From Candidatus Poribacteria bacterium (GTDB lineage Bacteria > Poribacteria > WGA-4E > UBA9662): a stretch of 32,144 nucleotides of DNA. The stretch covers positions 1 through 32,144 of the forward strand of contig DTUY01000105.1 of NCBI GenBank assembly GCA_012963885.1. Direction: 5' to 3'. A program made the translations under genes and the position numbers. Shown piece after piece: positions 24,031 through 32,144 of the stretch. The notes below the pieces were generated by a model that ran no database searches, was not told where the DNA came from, and saw only the letters and a list, made by a program, of their open reading frames with translations. Position 1 is the stretch's first letter; every line of letters starts with the position of its first letter.

Positions 24031-24828
24031 TTAATCCAGTACAGGACGATTCAACCGAGTATGGTACGGTGGTTCCATGACACTGCGTTGCTTTTCATCC
24101 GCCCATTCGGGAATTGTATAGGCAGGTACATATGCTAGATTACCGGCGGTATATCGGGTTAGAACCGAACGTCTGGGGTGATCGGCAGTCCAAGGCAGTG
24201 TACCATGAGTGACGGCTTCCGTAAAGATGACCACACTTCCAGCTTTACACGTAATTTGACGTACATGTTCCTGATGTTTCTCGTATCTTTTCATTTGGAT
24301 TGGACATGAGAAGTTACTCTTATGGCTACCGGGAATGACGATTAGTCCGCCATCGCCTGGATTCACATCTCCTAGTTGAAAAGCAACAACTGTTAGACCA
24401 CAATGCATTTTTCCGTTCTGGAAGATGTAGTATTGGTTGGGGTCAAATCCGGGGCCTGATGAACCATGGAAAATGAATCCTTCAGCACCTTTGTCCATTG
24501 ATATCAGAAACATCTGGTGATCCATTCGGAATCCCTTGCCTAGAATTTCGTTCAGACATGGTACTATTTTGGGGTGGACTAACATTTCCCGAAAAGGATC
24601 GCACCACGGTGATTCAAGCTCAAGAAGTCCGCCAAATTCGCCTCGGCCATGTGTTCCCTCCAGCATTTCTGAATCACCATCAAGTTTTTGTTCTTTTGGA
24701 CGGATGTGCATCTTGTCCGAATATTGATTGATTGCTTGGTTGGCAATCTCAACTTCTTCCACTGTTAAGACATCTTCAACGACGAGATACCCATTTAGAT
24801 CAAATAGATACTTTTCATCATCGTTCAT
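24031..24828 (-). CDS. Phytanoyl-CoA dioxygenase (PhyH) family protein B
   Basis: This second PhyH-family protein (265 residues) is only moderately similar to paralog A. It has EKYLFDLNGYLVVEDVL, GFRMDHQMFLIS, NPGDGGLIVIPGSHKSNFSCP, the distal histidine in AVTHG (H208) and the arginine pair in DHPRRSVLTRYT. The first metal motif reads FHGSSGP (H121-G-S), so the usual HxD aspartate is replaced. AGGAG lies nine bases before the ATG. The gene follows the sulfatase gene by 49 bp and precedes paralog A, forming one transcriptional run. The substrate is unknown. Confidence 0.82.
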   Translation of the reverse strand: MNDDEKYLFDLNGYLVVEDVLTVEEVEIANQAINQYSDKMHIRPKEQKLDGDSEMLEGTHGRGEFGGLLELESPWCDPFREMLVHPKIVPCLNEILGKGFRMDHQMFLISMDKGAEGFIFHGSSGPGFDPNQYYIFQNGKMHCGLTVVAFQLGDVNPGDGGLIVIPGSHKSNFSCPIQMKRYEKHQEHVRQITCKAGSVVIFTEAVTHGTLPWTADHPRRSVLTRYTAGNLAYVPAYTIPEWADEKQRSVMEPPYHTRLNRPVLD

Positions 24829-24877
24829 GGGTTTAGGCTCCTATAATTAAAAATTAATAGTTTGTTAAGAATTAGTT

Positions 24878-26272
24878 TTAATAAGGCCATATAGCTGGCA
24901 AAGGGCGTTCTATTTCAATCAGTCGGCGAATGAGTCGCAATCGGTGGTTTTCTAAGACAGAAGCGTAAGCTGGATCTTTCGCCACATTCTGGTATGCGCT
25001 AGGATCCTTTTGCAAATCGTATAAACTTTCACGTCCATCGGATTCTATAATATACCGAAAACTATCGGTTCTAATTGTTTTCCAACCTGTCATTTCCATT
25101 AAAGCTACACCGTTGCTGGGTTCATCATTTTGAATAACTTTAGTCAGGGAATTTCCTTGCAGGTGAGGAGGAATTGGAATTCCAGCATAATCAAGTAGCG
25201 AAGGAACAACATCAACTCCTTCAACAATCTGGTTGATTTTCTTCTCCTTATCTATTTTCCGAGGATAGCGGATGATTAGAGGTACCCGGCTGACACAGTC
25301 ATGCCCAGGATAGCCTTTCCCATAACGTAGGTGTTCACCTAGCCACTCGCCGTGATCCGACGTAAACACGACGATCGTGTTCTCTGCCAGGCCGAGTTGT
25401 TCTAATTCACTTAAAATTCGACCCACATGGTGATCGACTTCACTAACCATAGCATAATACCCGTGATGGGCGGAACGTAACTCTTGATCAGAGAAACGTT
25501 GATCAGTCCGCATTTGATCAACCTCCGGTGGGAAATTAGGGATTTGCAGTTGATCAGGATCATATTTATCTAGGAACTCCTGCGGTGCCACCCACGGAGA
25601 ATGAGGAGAATAGTAGCCTGAAACACAGAGAAACGGCTGATTTTGCTGCTGTTTTATAAACTTAATGGTTTGTTCTGTCACAAAAGCGGTATGCGTAACA
25701 TCACTGGTTCCTCGAAAAGCAATCGCTTCTTTGGGGAACCGATCCTCTGGATGGGTGATTTCGTCCTGAACACTCATCTGTTGATGCCAAGTTTCTGTTG
25801 CCGGGGGTAAGCCAATACTAATGTAATCCAGTTGATCAGGATCTTTTTGCGAAACCCAACTGCGGTATGCGTCCGCGTAACACCCAGGCTCATCTGAAAT
25901 TTCAAGATGGTCAAATCCGTAATCCGGATGAATCTGTCGGTGATCTCTGTTGGCGTGGGGTAGGAAATGAAGTTTACCGATATTTGCACTGCGATATCCG
26001 TAATTTCGTAACATTTTGGGTAGAGCTATAGTGTCGTCTGGTACGGGAATCCCCATCCTTGTGATTCGTAGTGTCGATGGGTATTGTCCTGTTAAGAAAC
26101 TGACACGGCTGGGCATACATACGGGATTCTGAATAAAGTATCGACTGAAGTTTGCACCTTCAGCGACTAACCGATCTAAGTTCGGTGTTTGGATATTACT
26201 ATTGCCGTTAGCTCCTAGAGCGTCCCATCGCTGTTGATCAGTATACAGTACCAAGATGTTCGGGCGATCCAT
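24878..26272 (-). CDS. Type I sulfatase (formylglycine-dependent)
   Basis: It should hydrolyse sulfate esters. The 464-residue protein opens with RPNILVLYTDQQRWDALG (metal ligand D12) and has the formylglycine signature CMPSRVSFLTG with C52 as the residue to be converted. Further metal- and substrate-site segments are YYSPHSPWVAP, FTSDHGEWLGEH and YGKGYPGHD. No signal peptide is visible at the N-terminus, so it is probably cytoplasmic or exported by another route. A formylglycine-generating enzyme would be needed and is not in the window. It follows the WG-repeat gene by 21 bp and precedes PhyH B, suggesting one operon. Confidence 0.92.
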   Translation of the reverse strand: MDRPNILVLYTDQQRWDALGANGNSNIQTPNLDRLVAEGANFSRYFIQNPVCMPSRVSFLTGQYPSTLRITRMGIPVPDDTIALPKMLRNYGYRSANIGKLHFLPHANRDHRQIHPDYGFDHLEISDEPGCYADAYRSWVSQKDPDQLDYISIGLPPATETWHQQMSVQDEITHPEDRFPKEAIAFRGTSDVTHTAFVTEQTIKFIKQQQNQPFLCVSGYYSPHSPWVAPQEFLDKYDPDQLQIPNFPPEVDQMRTDQRFSDQELRSAHHGYYAMVSEVDHHVGRILSELEQLGLAENTIVVFTSDHGEWLGEHLRYGKGYPGHDCVSRVPLIIRYPRKIDKEKKINQIVEGVDVVPSLLDYAGIPIPPHLQGNSLTKVIQNDEPSNGVALMEMTGWKTIRTDSFRYIIESDGRESLYDLQKDPSAYQNVAKDPAYASVLENHRLRLIRRLIEIERPLPAIWPY

Positions 26273-26293
26273 TTAAATTCCTATCCATTTCTA

Positions 26294-26881
26294 CTATTGC
26301 GGAATGATCTGTCTTCCTTTTTTATCGATATACTTTATTTGTCCATCTATTTCGATGTAGGCAATGCCATCAGAGAATGACCGGGCAGAGCCATACTGAG
26401 GAGATAAGATATACTGACCACTCTTAGCAATGTAACCGTATTTATCCTCAACTTTTACACAGGCAATACCTTCTGAAAACCCCCAAGCTTCATCAAATTG
26501 AGGAGGTATAACTAGTAGGTCTGATTTATTGATGTATCCCCACTTTCCTCCTATTTTTACTGGAGCAAGTCCGCCAAGGAAACCAAGAACCTCATCATAT
26601 TTTAGATCTATTACTATATTTCCAGTTGAATTGATGTAACCGGATTTTTGATCGCGTGTAACTCTGGCTAATCCTTCTGAGAACGGACAAGCATCGTCGA
26701 ATTGCATAGGAATAATTATGTTGCCTCTAGCATCACTGTATCCCCATTTCCCATCAACCCTGATTCTGGTTAGCTCAGCGACATCTTTCAACTTTACATG
26801 GTGGTAAGCAATAGCAAGAAGTATTATTATTGGGATTAGCAGCAATAAATAATGTGGAATTGGTAACTTGATAGGCAACAT
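26294..26881 (-). CDS. Membrane-anchored WG-repeat protein
   Basis: The 195-residue protein has an N-terminal hydrophobic helix (PHYLLLLIPIIILLAIAYHH) and then four to five WG (KWG) repeats of about 30 residues. Repeat cores are KWGYSDARGNIIIPMQFDDA, KSGYINSTGNIVIDLKYDEV, KWGYINKSDLLVIPPQFDEA and KYGYIAKSGQYILSPQYGSA. A final copy ends in KGRQIIPQ. WG repeats form small beta-rich units of poorly known, probably binding, function. GAGGTG precedes the ATG. It sits between the metallophosphoesterase and the sulfatase in a close-packed minus-strand run. Confidence 0.85.
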   Translation of the reverse strand: MLPIKLPIPHYLLLLIPIIILLAIAYHHVKLKDVAELTRIRVDGKWGYSDARGNIIIPMQFDDACPFSEGLARVTRDQKSGYINSTGNIVIDLKYDEVLGFLGGLAPVKIGGKWGYINKSDLLVIPPQFDEAWGFSEGIACVKVEDKYGYIAKSGQYILSPQYGSARSFSDGIAYIEIDGQIKYIDKKGRQIIPQ

Positions 26882-26895
26882 CCATCACCTCGTTT

Positions 26896-27615
26896 CTATC
26901 TTGGTGAAAAAGGACCTAATTGAATACCATGTGGATCTACAATACCCGTACGCGTGTAATCAAACCATATTTTGGCCTGTTGCTGATCCATTCCAGATTG
27001 CAAATAGTCCTTTTTAAGTGCGTGCAAACAGTATTCTACCCGTTCAAAACGGAATCCCCCTTCTTCAATCAGCATACACTGTGCCCGATAGTCACCATCA
27101 CGTGGTTGACCGATAGTACCGGGATTAACAACCAGTTTTCCTTTAACCTCAAACTTCATTGCCATATGGGTGTGGCCTGACAGTATTCGATCTTCTGAAG
27201 TACCCTGGATTGCTTCAAGGTTATCGCCTTCGTCTGCGTATGGGTGGAGGCGACCACTAGTATGATGTTTAGGAGAACCATGTACTAAGCAGTATGATCT
27301 CTTCTCCACTTCTGTGGAGAGAAGAGACGGAAGTTTTTGCAGATAATCCAAGGTTTCGATTGTCGTATGGTGTGGGAACCAACCTAACCAGCCGACAGTC
27401 TGACTTGGTTGTTGTACAGCAAAATGGTCGTCATGGTTTCCACGGATAACGTGTTTACAATGAGTGTGAACTAAATCGACACACTCAGACGGACACGGGC
27501 CATATTCAACGATATCGCCTAAACACCAGATTTCGTCCACATCCGGGAACTTATCAATAACCGCCTTTAATCCACGGTAGTTTGCATGAATGTCAGCAAT
27601 TACCAATATTCGCAT
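26896..27615 (-). CDS. Calcineurin-like metallophosphoesterase (YfcE-like)
   Basis: This dinuclear-metal phosphoesterase has all five family motifs in order: D8-x-H10 (IADIHANY), GDIVEYGP (D34), GNHDDHF (N60, H61), LVHGSP and SGHTHM. The 239-residue length fits the bacterial YfcE/MJ0936-like group, which acts on small phosphodiesters or phosphomonoesters; the physiological substrate is unclear. The C-terminal ~60 residues (KKDYLQSGMDQQQAKIWF) form the usual tail of this group. It ends 14 bp before the WG-repeat gene. Confidence 0.88.
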   Translation of the reverse strand: MRILVIADIHANYRGLKAVIDKFPDVDEIWCLGDIVEYGPCPSECVDLVHTHCKHVIRGNHDDHFAVQQPSQTVGWLGWFPHHTTIETLDYLQKLPSLLSTEVEKRSYCLVHGSPKHHTSGRLHPYADEGDNLEAIQGTSEDRILSGHTHMAMKFEVKGKLVVNPGTIGQPRDGDYRAQCMLIEEGGFRFERVEYCLHALKKDYLQSGMDQQQAKIWFDYTRTGIVDPHGIQLGPFSPR

Positions 27616-27644
27616 TGGTTGCCCTGAAATATTTTAGCTGTGTT

Positions 27645-28481
27645 TCAAGCTAGACGATTCCAGATTTTGTCGATCTCGTCCCGTATCGCTTGCGCATCTT
27701 TCCATCGATCAGGAAAAATCGATAAAGCATAACTGGGAGGTCCCTGTTCAGGACAAACATACATCTTGCTATCAGGTGTCGCCGTTTCCAGCCACGCTTC
27801 AATGACTTTTTCCGCGAACGGTAACCAATCGATAAACTCGGGTGTGAAATTTCCTTGATGATCCAGTGCTGAGATTTGGCAATGATGTCCGTTGAAGGGC
27901 CGGAAATGGAATTGTGATGCGTACTGAATCAGATCTACTCTTTCTGCCAGCCGATCCCAGTAAGGGGGGGAAATGTGTTTAATAATTGCAGGATGAGAAA
28001 AGTCCCAGGTGATCTTTAGCGGTTGGTTTTCTATCTGTTCGTACCCTTCAGCTAAAGCATATGTCTTCTCGGGAGTTTCCGTGCAAGTATCTCGATGAAC
28101 TTCAATTCCCACATCCATCTCCAGTTTATCTGCTACCTTCATTACTTCGCAAGCAAGCGGTACTGCAACCTCGGTTGGTGTGTCGTGGTCCAGCATTTGC
28201 ACATTCACGCATGCTACCCCAACTTCCTTGATAGCCTGAAGTTCCGATTCGACATCACTTTCCTCACCAATATCAACAATTGCTGCGAAAAGAAGATTAT
28301 GCTTGTTAACAAGTTCTCTGGTTACTTGTGAAACTCGTCCGGCAAAACCATCAAACCCAGCTTCCTTGATAATATCTAACTTTTTTTCAATTGTCCACTC
28401 GCCGTTACTGTCACCGTAGCCAGAGAGGGTCCATAAACTGGCTATATGGTAGATCTTGGGAGCACCATCTGTACTATTCAT
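27645..28481 (-). CDS. Sugar phosphate isomerase/epimerase-like TIM barrel 2
   Basis: The 278-residue xylose-isomerase-like TIM barrel includes TIEKKLDIIKEAGFDGFAG and metal/substrate strands DVGIEVHRDTCTETP, KITWDFSHPAI, QFHFRPFNGHHCQ and MYVCPEQGPPSY, which supply the Glu, Asp, His and Glu expected for a metal-dependent isomerase or epimerase. AAGGAT precedes the ATG. It lies 30 bp downstream of the broken symporter and 29 bp upstream of the phosphoesterase gene, consistent with a sugar uptake and catabolism operon. The substrate is not identifiable. Confidence 0.8.
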   Translation of the reverse strand: MNSTDGAPKIYHIASLWTLSGYGDSNGEWTIEKKLDIIKEAGFDGFAGRVSQVTRELVNKHNLLFAAIVDIGEESDVESELQAIKEVGVACVNVQMLDHDTPTEVAVPLACEVMKVADKLEMDVGIEVHRDTCTETPEKTYALAEGYEQIENQPLKITWDFSHPAIIKHISPPYWDRLAERVDLIQYASQFHFRPFNGHHCQISALDHQGNFTPEFIDWLPFAEKVIEAWLETATPDSKMYVCPEQGPPSYALSIFPDRWKDAQAIRDEIDKIWNRLA

Positions 28482-28511
28482 TAAGTTATCCTTGCTAGAA
28501 TTGTTAATTTA

Positions 28512-29989
28512 CTAATTAGATATTTTCTCTCGTTTCCAGATAGTAAGATTCGTCATGTCGCGTGCCTTTGCAGCTAGCAATGTGGCGGCGAGAAAACTGA
28601 CTGCAAACATAACGATATTACCAATGATGCCAGTATAGTACAGTTCGAAAGGGAAACGCAAGGCTTCCGGCAGAATTCCTCTGCTTGAATCTGATAGAAT
28701 TGTCCATAAGGTAAACAGGATAGTACTAATGATACCGAAACCAACCGCACGTGCATCACCAATGCTGGTTAAAAAACCAAGTAAATACATACCTAGTGAT
28801 CCTCCACCCAGTAACGAACCGATAATTGTGCCTGTATCTTGTAATGTCTTGGTTTCAGAATTTACCAGAATAATAGCGCCAAAAATCATCATTGCAGCGG
28901 TGATTGTGGCGGTACACTGCGCCATTCTAAGATAGTGAGCATCGTCTCGATTTTTGATGATGCTGGAATCGAGTGAAGACATAGCGGCAGCAACTACGGC
29001 GGAAATAAGTAATCCTGCAATTCCTGGTGGCAGGTAATTAATCATAAAGAATGGCAAAATTTGCTCGGCTTTCTCGTTACCTGATAGAATTAAAGTAGCT
29101 CTATCATGGGGGAAAACGTGAAAAAATGAAAAAAGAGCCGTTCCCAAAAACATGTAAAACGCCCAGATTGGTACACTGCAAAAGGCGCATGTGTACATTG
29201 CTTTTCTGGCTTCTTTTATGTTCTTAGAGGCGCAGTACCGTTGAATTACGTTCTGGTTGCCGCTGTACTCAGTCAGCCAAGCAGTTAATCCTAAGATAAG
29301 CATCATTGTTCCGGTCTTACTTGTCAGTGATATCCCCCACGATATCGGATGGAGTTTTCCGTCAACCAACTCTGAGAACGAGATTTTGTTGGATGCTGAA
29401 GCAATACGAAAAATATGGGACAATCCATCTGGAAGTTTGATTATGATAATGCTTAAACAGGCCACCCCACCCAGAACCAGTATGATTGTCTGAACCACGT
29501 CAGTCCATATTACGGCCCTAATTCCACCAGTTACCGTGTAGAATGCCACGAAAGTACCACCAATCAGAATACATATCTCGGAACTTAGCCCGGTGATTTC
29601 ATAAAGAACCAGTGATATTAAATAAAGGATGATACTGACGCGCACAAGTTGACCGGCGATGAAGCTTATTGATCCATAAACACGGACAGGTAGACCAAAT
29701 CTATGTTCAAGGTATTCGTAAGCGGATGTTATTTTGCCATATCGAAAAAATGGTTGGGGATAAATCGTAGCCATGCGGTCTTAAAGGCGTCAGCAGGATA
29801 TGCCAGAAACGTAATTGAACTTATAGATGTACCTACTAAACTGAGTCCGATAACCCAACCCTGAAATGAACGGCTGCCGACAAAATAATCTTCCGTGCTA
29901 TTATTGTTTCTGGAAAAATAGATCCCCATTAATGCCATACCAACTAAATACGCCAGCAACACCAGGATATCGAGATAATGTAAGTACAT
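28512..29989 (-). pseudogene. SSS-family sodium/solute symporter, broken by deletions
   Basis: Two frames together encode a sodium:solute symporter. The N-terminal part (start preferred at ATG 29989, YLHYLDILVL; a TTG at 30052 is possible) contains GTSISSITFLAYPADAFKTA and runs through WLRFIPN to a stop near 29729. Homology resumes in another frame at PFFRYGKITSAYEYLEHRFG and continues to 28512. At the junction (about 29750-29757) a hydrophobic stretch of roughly 15-20 residues expected between IPN and PFFR is missing along with the frame. A second lesion, in frame, is at SSLDSSI|IKNRDDAHYLRM (about 28956-28964), where about 16 residues normally present after SSLDSSI are absent. The transporter is probably inactive. 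Lost lengths are judged from family memory. Confidence 0.8.
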
Positions 29990-30083
29990 CTTAATTACAT
30001 CTCCAAAATCGACGAGGGGCGCCATTTTATCTTGTTTTAACCCTGCAATCAATATATTATTGCTAATTACCTAATACATATTC

Positions 30084-30112
30084 TTGACAAGGTTTGGCAC
30101 ATTTACCACTAT
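30084..30112 (+). promoter_or_regulatory. Possible promoter of the TIM barrel 3 - AKR pair
   Basis: A perfect TTGACA at 30084-30089 is followed after 17 bases by CACTAT (30107-30112), a poor -10 that keeps only A2, A5 and T6. It lies about 40 bases upstream of the ATG at 30153, in the divergent region with the broken symporter. The -35 is convincing, the -10 is not. Confidence 0.35.
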
Positions 30113-30152
30113 GTGTCTGATTGTTGTAGCGGAATAGGTCAATAAACTAAAT

Positions 30153-30965
30153 ATGAAACTGGCAATCCGACAATATATGGCTCCAGGTAACATCTTGTCC
30201 GAGCGGTTATCCAATATAGAAAAAATGGGGTTTGACGGAATTGAGCTTACTCCTCGAGATGTAACAGATTGGCGAAACTGGGTTAAAGAAGCCAAAGCTG
30301 ATTTTTCAAGAAGTACCATCAAACCGACAATCGTTGGTATTAATAAAAGTGGTTGTCTTCTTGATCAGCGTAAGTCGGAACGCGACTTGGCCGTGAGTGG
30401 TATGAAACAATCGTTGGAAGCGGCAGTTGAACTTGGCGGAATCGGCGTTATTTGTGTTCCTCTTATTGCTATCCGAATGGGTAAAGGACAGCGGATTAGC
30501 GATCTGTCTCCTTTCATGACGACCTATCAGCTTGAAAGGAAATTGCTGGTTGAACTTCTCGGTGATCTAGGTCAGCATGCCAAGAGGGTGGGTTCGTGTC
30601 TGATCCTTGAGCCACTAAATCGGTACGAATCGTTCTGGCTAAACTGTGTGTCGGAAGGCGTTGAAATTTGTAAAGAAGTTGGTAGTGATAGTGTTAGGAC
30701 AATGGCAGATTTCTTTCACATGCATATCGAAGAAGCGGACATTGTCGAAAGTCTGATCAATGCCGAAGGTTACCTTGCTCACGTACATTTAGCTGACAGT
30801 AACCGTGAACTTCCTGGCCAAGGATTTACCAATTTTCGGCCGGGTTTAGAAGCGCTAAAATCGATTGGATATTCCGGTTTCATGGGAATTGAGAGCAAAA
30901 TAACCGGTGATCCGATGGTAGAACTTCCCAGATCAGTTAAATACCTTCGTGAATGTTACGATTAA
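30153..30965 (+). CDS. Sugar phosphate isomerase/epimerase-like TIM barrel 3
   Basis: The 270-residue protein resembles the D-tagatose 3-epimerase-like branch of xylose-isomerase-like TIM barrels. The four metal ligands can be read in order: E153 in LILEPLNRYE, D186 in MADFFHMHIEE, a histidine in LAHVHLADSNRELPGQG and E247 in FMGIESK. The GMKQSLEAAVELGGIGVICVP segment is typical. The Shine-Dalgarno is weak. It is first of a two-gene plus-strand unit with an aldo/keto reductase 35 bp downstream, a common pairing in sugar or inositol-type catabolism, but the substrate is not known. Confidence 0.82.
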   Translation: MKLAIRQYMAPGNILSERLSNIEKMGFDGIELTPRDVTDWRNWVKEAKADFSRSTIKPTIVGINKSGCLLDQRKSERDLAVSGMKQSLEAAVELGGIGVICVPLIAIRMGKGQRISDLSPFMTTYQLERKLLVELLGDLGQHAKRVGSCLILEPLNRYESFWLNCVSEGVEICKEVGSDSVRTMADFFHMHIEEADIVESLINAEGYLAHVHLADSNRELPGQGFTNFRPGLEALKSIGYSGFMGIESKITGDPMVELPRSVKYLRECYD

Positions 30966-31000
30966 ATATTGGATTTAGATTAGGAAAAGGATAGATAAAA

Positions 31001-31855
31001 ATGCAGAAAAGACAGTTGGGTAAAACTGATGAGCAACTCTCAATTATCGGGTTGGGAGGGATTCTGGTTTCCAACATTGATCAAGCAGAAGCTAATTTGC
31101 GTGTACGATCAGCTTTCGATCGAGGAATCAATTACTTTGATGTCGCACCGACCTATGGTAATGCTGAAGAACGACTCGGCCCCGCGCTGGAGGGCATACG
31201 GGATCAAGTTTTTCTAGCCTGCAAAACAACAGAACGAAGCAACAAAGGTGCAACCAAAGAATTACGCCGATCGCTGAAAAAACTCAGGACAAATCACTTT
31301 GATCTATACCAACTTCATGGAATGACAACCCAAGAAGATTTAGAGGAAGTAATCAAACCGAGTGGTGCTCTGGAGGCTTTTATTGAAGCTCGCGATCAGG
31401 GACTAATCCGATACATTGGTTTTTCTGCCCATTCTTCAGAAATTGCGGAACAATTGATGGATCAATTCGATTTCGATAGCGTATTATTCCCAATTAACTG
31501 GGTCAATTATTTTCAAGAAAACTTTGGACCCAATGTGGTTAGAAAAGCTGAGGAAAAAGGTGTCGGGCGATTGGCACTGAAGGCCATGGCACGTAGTAAA
31601 TGGGCTGAAGGCGCTGACCGGTCACAGTTCCCCAAGTGTTGGTACACGCCGGTAAAAGATGAGGAAGAGGCACAATTAGCGCTTCGTTTTACACTCTCAC
31701 AGCCAATAACAGCAGCAATCCCACCTGGTGAACTGCAATTTTTTGACTGGGCGACTAAAATCGCTTTAGATTTCAAGCCTTTAACTGACCTTGAAGTTCA
31801 AGAGCTCGAAAATCGATCTGCAGGTTTAGAGGCCATATTCCAACTGGCAGGATAA
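31001..31855 (+). CDS. Aldo/keto reductase
   Basis: This NADPH-dependent carbonyl reductase or polyol dehydrogenase of the AKR superfamily has 284 residues. The catalytic tetrad is visible: D47 and Y52 (YFDVAPTYG), K75 (FLACKTTER) and H106 (LYQLHGM). The barrel continues with GLIRYIGFSAHS and VLFPINWVNYF, and ends with a ~60-residue C-terminal segment including SQPITAAIPPGE. AAGGAT nine bases before the ATG is a good ribosome-binding site. It is coupled to the upstream epimerase-like gene and converges on the M20 fragment, with a single base between the two stops. Confidence 0.9.
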   Translation: MQKRQLGKTDEQLSIIGLGGILVSNIDQAEANLRVRSAFDRGINYFDVAPTYGNAEERLGPALEGIRDQVFLACKTTERSNKGATKELRRSLKKLRTNHFDLYQLHGMTTQEDLEEVIKPSGALEAFIEARDQGLIRYIGFSAHSSEIAEQLMDQFDFDSVLFPINWVNYFQENFGPNVVRKAEEKGVGRLALKAMARSKWAEGADRSQFPKCWYTPVKDEEEAQLALRFTLSQPITAAIPPGELQFFDWATKIALDFKPLTDLEVQELENRSAGLEAIFQLAG

Positions 31856-31856
31856 G

Positions 31857-32108
31857 TCAGGTACAACAAAACCGGTCGACAAATTGGCTGAAAACGTTTA
31901 CGCTTTGTTCCAGTTGATCAAGTTCGATCCACTCATCAATCGTATGTGCCTGCGAGATGCTCCCCGGGCCAACAACAACTAGATCCATATACTTGCCAAA
32001 GATAACACCATCGGTTCCATATGGAACGGTTAATGCTTGCTGTGTTCCTGTAATCGTTCTACATCGCAATCCGATTGTTCCATTAATTCCTAAATGAAAT
32101 CTATTGAT
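31857..32108 (-). pseudogene. C-terminal part of an M20-family peptidase, likely broken
   Basis: The sequence matches the C-terminal end of ArgE/DapE-like M20 metallohydrolases: LTVPYGTDGVIFGKYMDLVV, then VVGPGSISQAHTIDEWIELD and QLEQSVNVF. QAHTIDE carries the metal-ligand histidine of the family. Reading upstream on the minus strand, this frame meets a TGA at 32109-32111, still inside where the ~380-residue protein should continue. Another frame looks protein-like (AIIRLAVIANLESIDFI) up to the window edge. This suggests a frameshift or truncation, though the window end prevents proof. A TTG at 32069 is the only start-like codon and would give a 70-residue fragment. Confidence 0.6.
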
Positions 32109-32144
32109 TCAAGATTTGCTATAACGGCTAATCGTATTATAGCT

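Overview
The window most resembles a genome fragment from Candidatus Poribacteria or a related sponge- or marine-associated lineage. That is an inference from gene content. The accessory half combines LamG/concanavalin-like secreted proteins, phytanoyl-CoA dioxygenase (PhyH) paralogs, a sulfatase, several xylose-isomerase-like TIM barrels, an aldo/keto reductase and a Na+/solute symporter. A very large secreted repeat protein ends in an NYPNPFNPETW-type C-terminal domain. No rRNA, tRNA, CRISPR array, insertion sequence or phage gene was found.

Left part (1-11,700), mostly housekeeping. A strong promoter at 237-265 drives a tightly packed five-gene plus-strand operon: pdxS-pdxT (PLP synthase), mqnE-mqnA (futalosine route to menaquinone) and a long serine O-acetyltransferase (cysE). 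Gaps are 9-12 bp at the first two junctions and genes overlap at the last two. Facing it on the minus strand are holA, a possible 47-aa ORF, moxR (TTG start), a GHMP sugar kinase, an HU gene with a near-consensus promoter and its own terminator, a FliL-like membrane protein and acetyl-CoA synthetase (GTG start). A divergent promoter region separates acs from the next block.

Middle (11,770-19,377). A ~1,693-residue secreted protein has a signal peptide, a cohesin-like N-terminal domain, about 13 Ig/cadherin-like modules and a secretion-type C-terminal domain. It runs stop-to-stop (zero spacing) into recG on the other strand.

Right part (19,400-32,144), accessory. On the minus strand, in genome order, are: a LamG protein followed by a 19-bp-stem terminator; a tandem nucleoside-deoxyribosyltransferase-like protein coupled to a TIM-barrel isomerase; a second LamG protein; a GC-rich C-terminal remnant of a PhyH gene; two intact PhyH genes; a sulfatase; a WG-repeat protein; a metallophosphoesterase; a second TIM barrel; and an SSS symporter broken by a frameshifting deletion plus a second in-frame deletion. 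A divergent plus-strand pair (TIM-barrel epimerase and aldo/keto reductase) follows, then the C-terminal end of an M20 peptidase that looks broken. Together the region reads as a catabolic and surface-interaction island for sulfated or oxidised carbohydrates that is partly decaying. Substrates cannot be named from sequence alone.

Start codons were revised where ribosome-binding sites decide them: the giant gene at 11770, the deoxyribosyltransferase-like gene at 21342, the second LamG gene at 22938 and the symporter at 29989.
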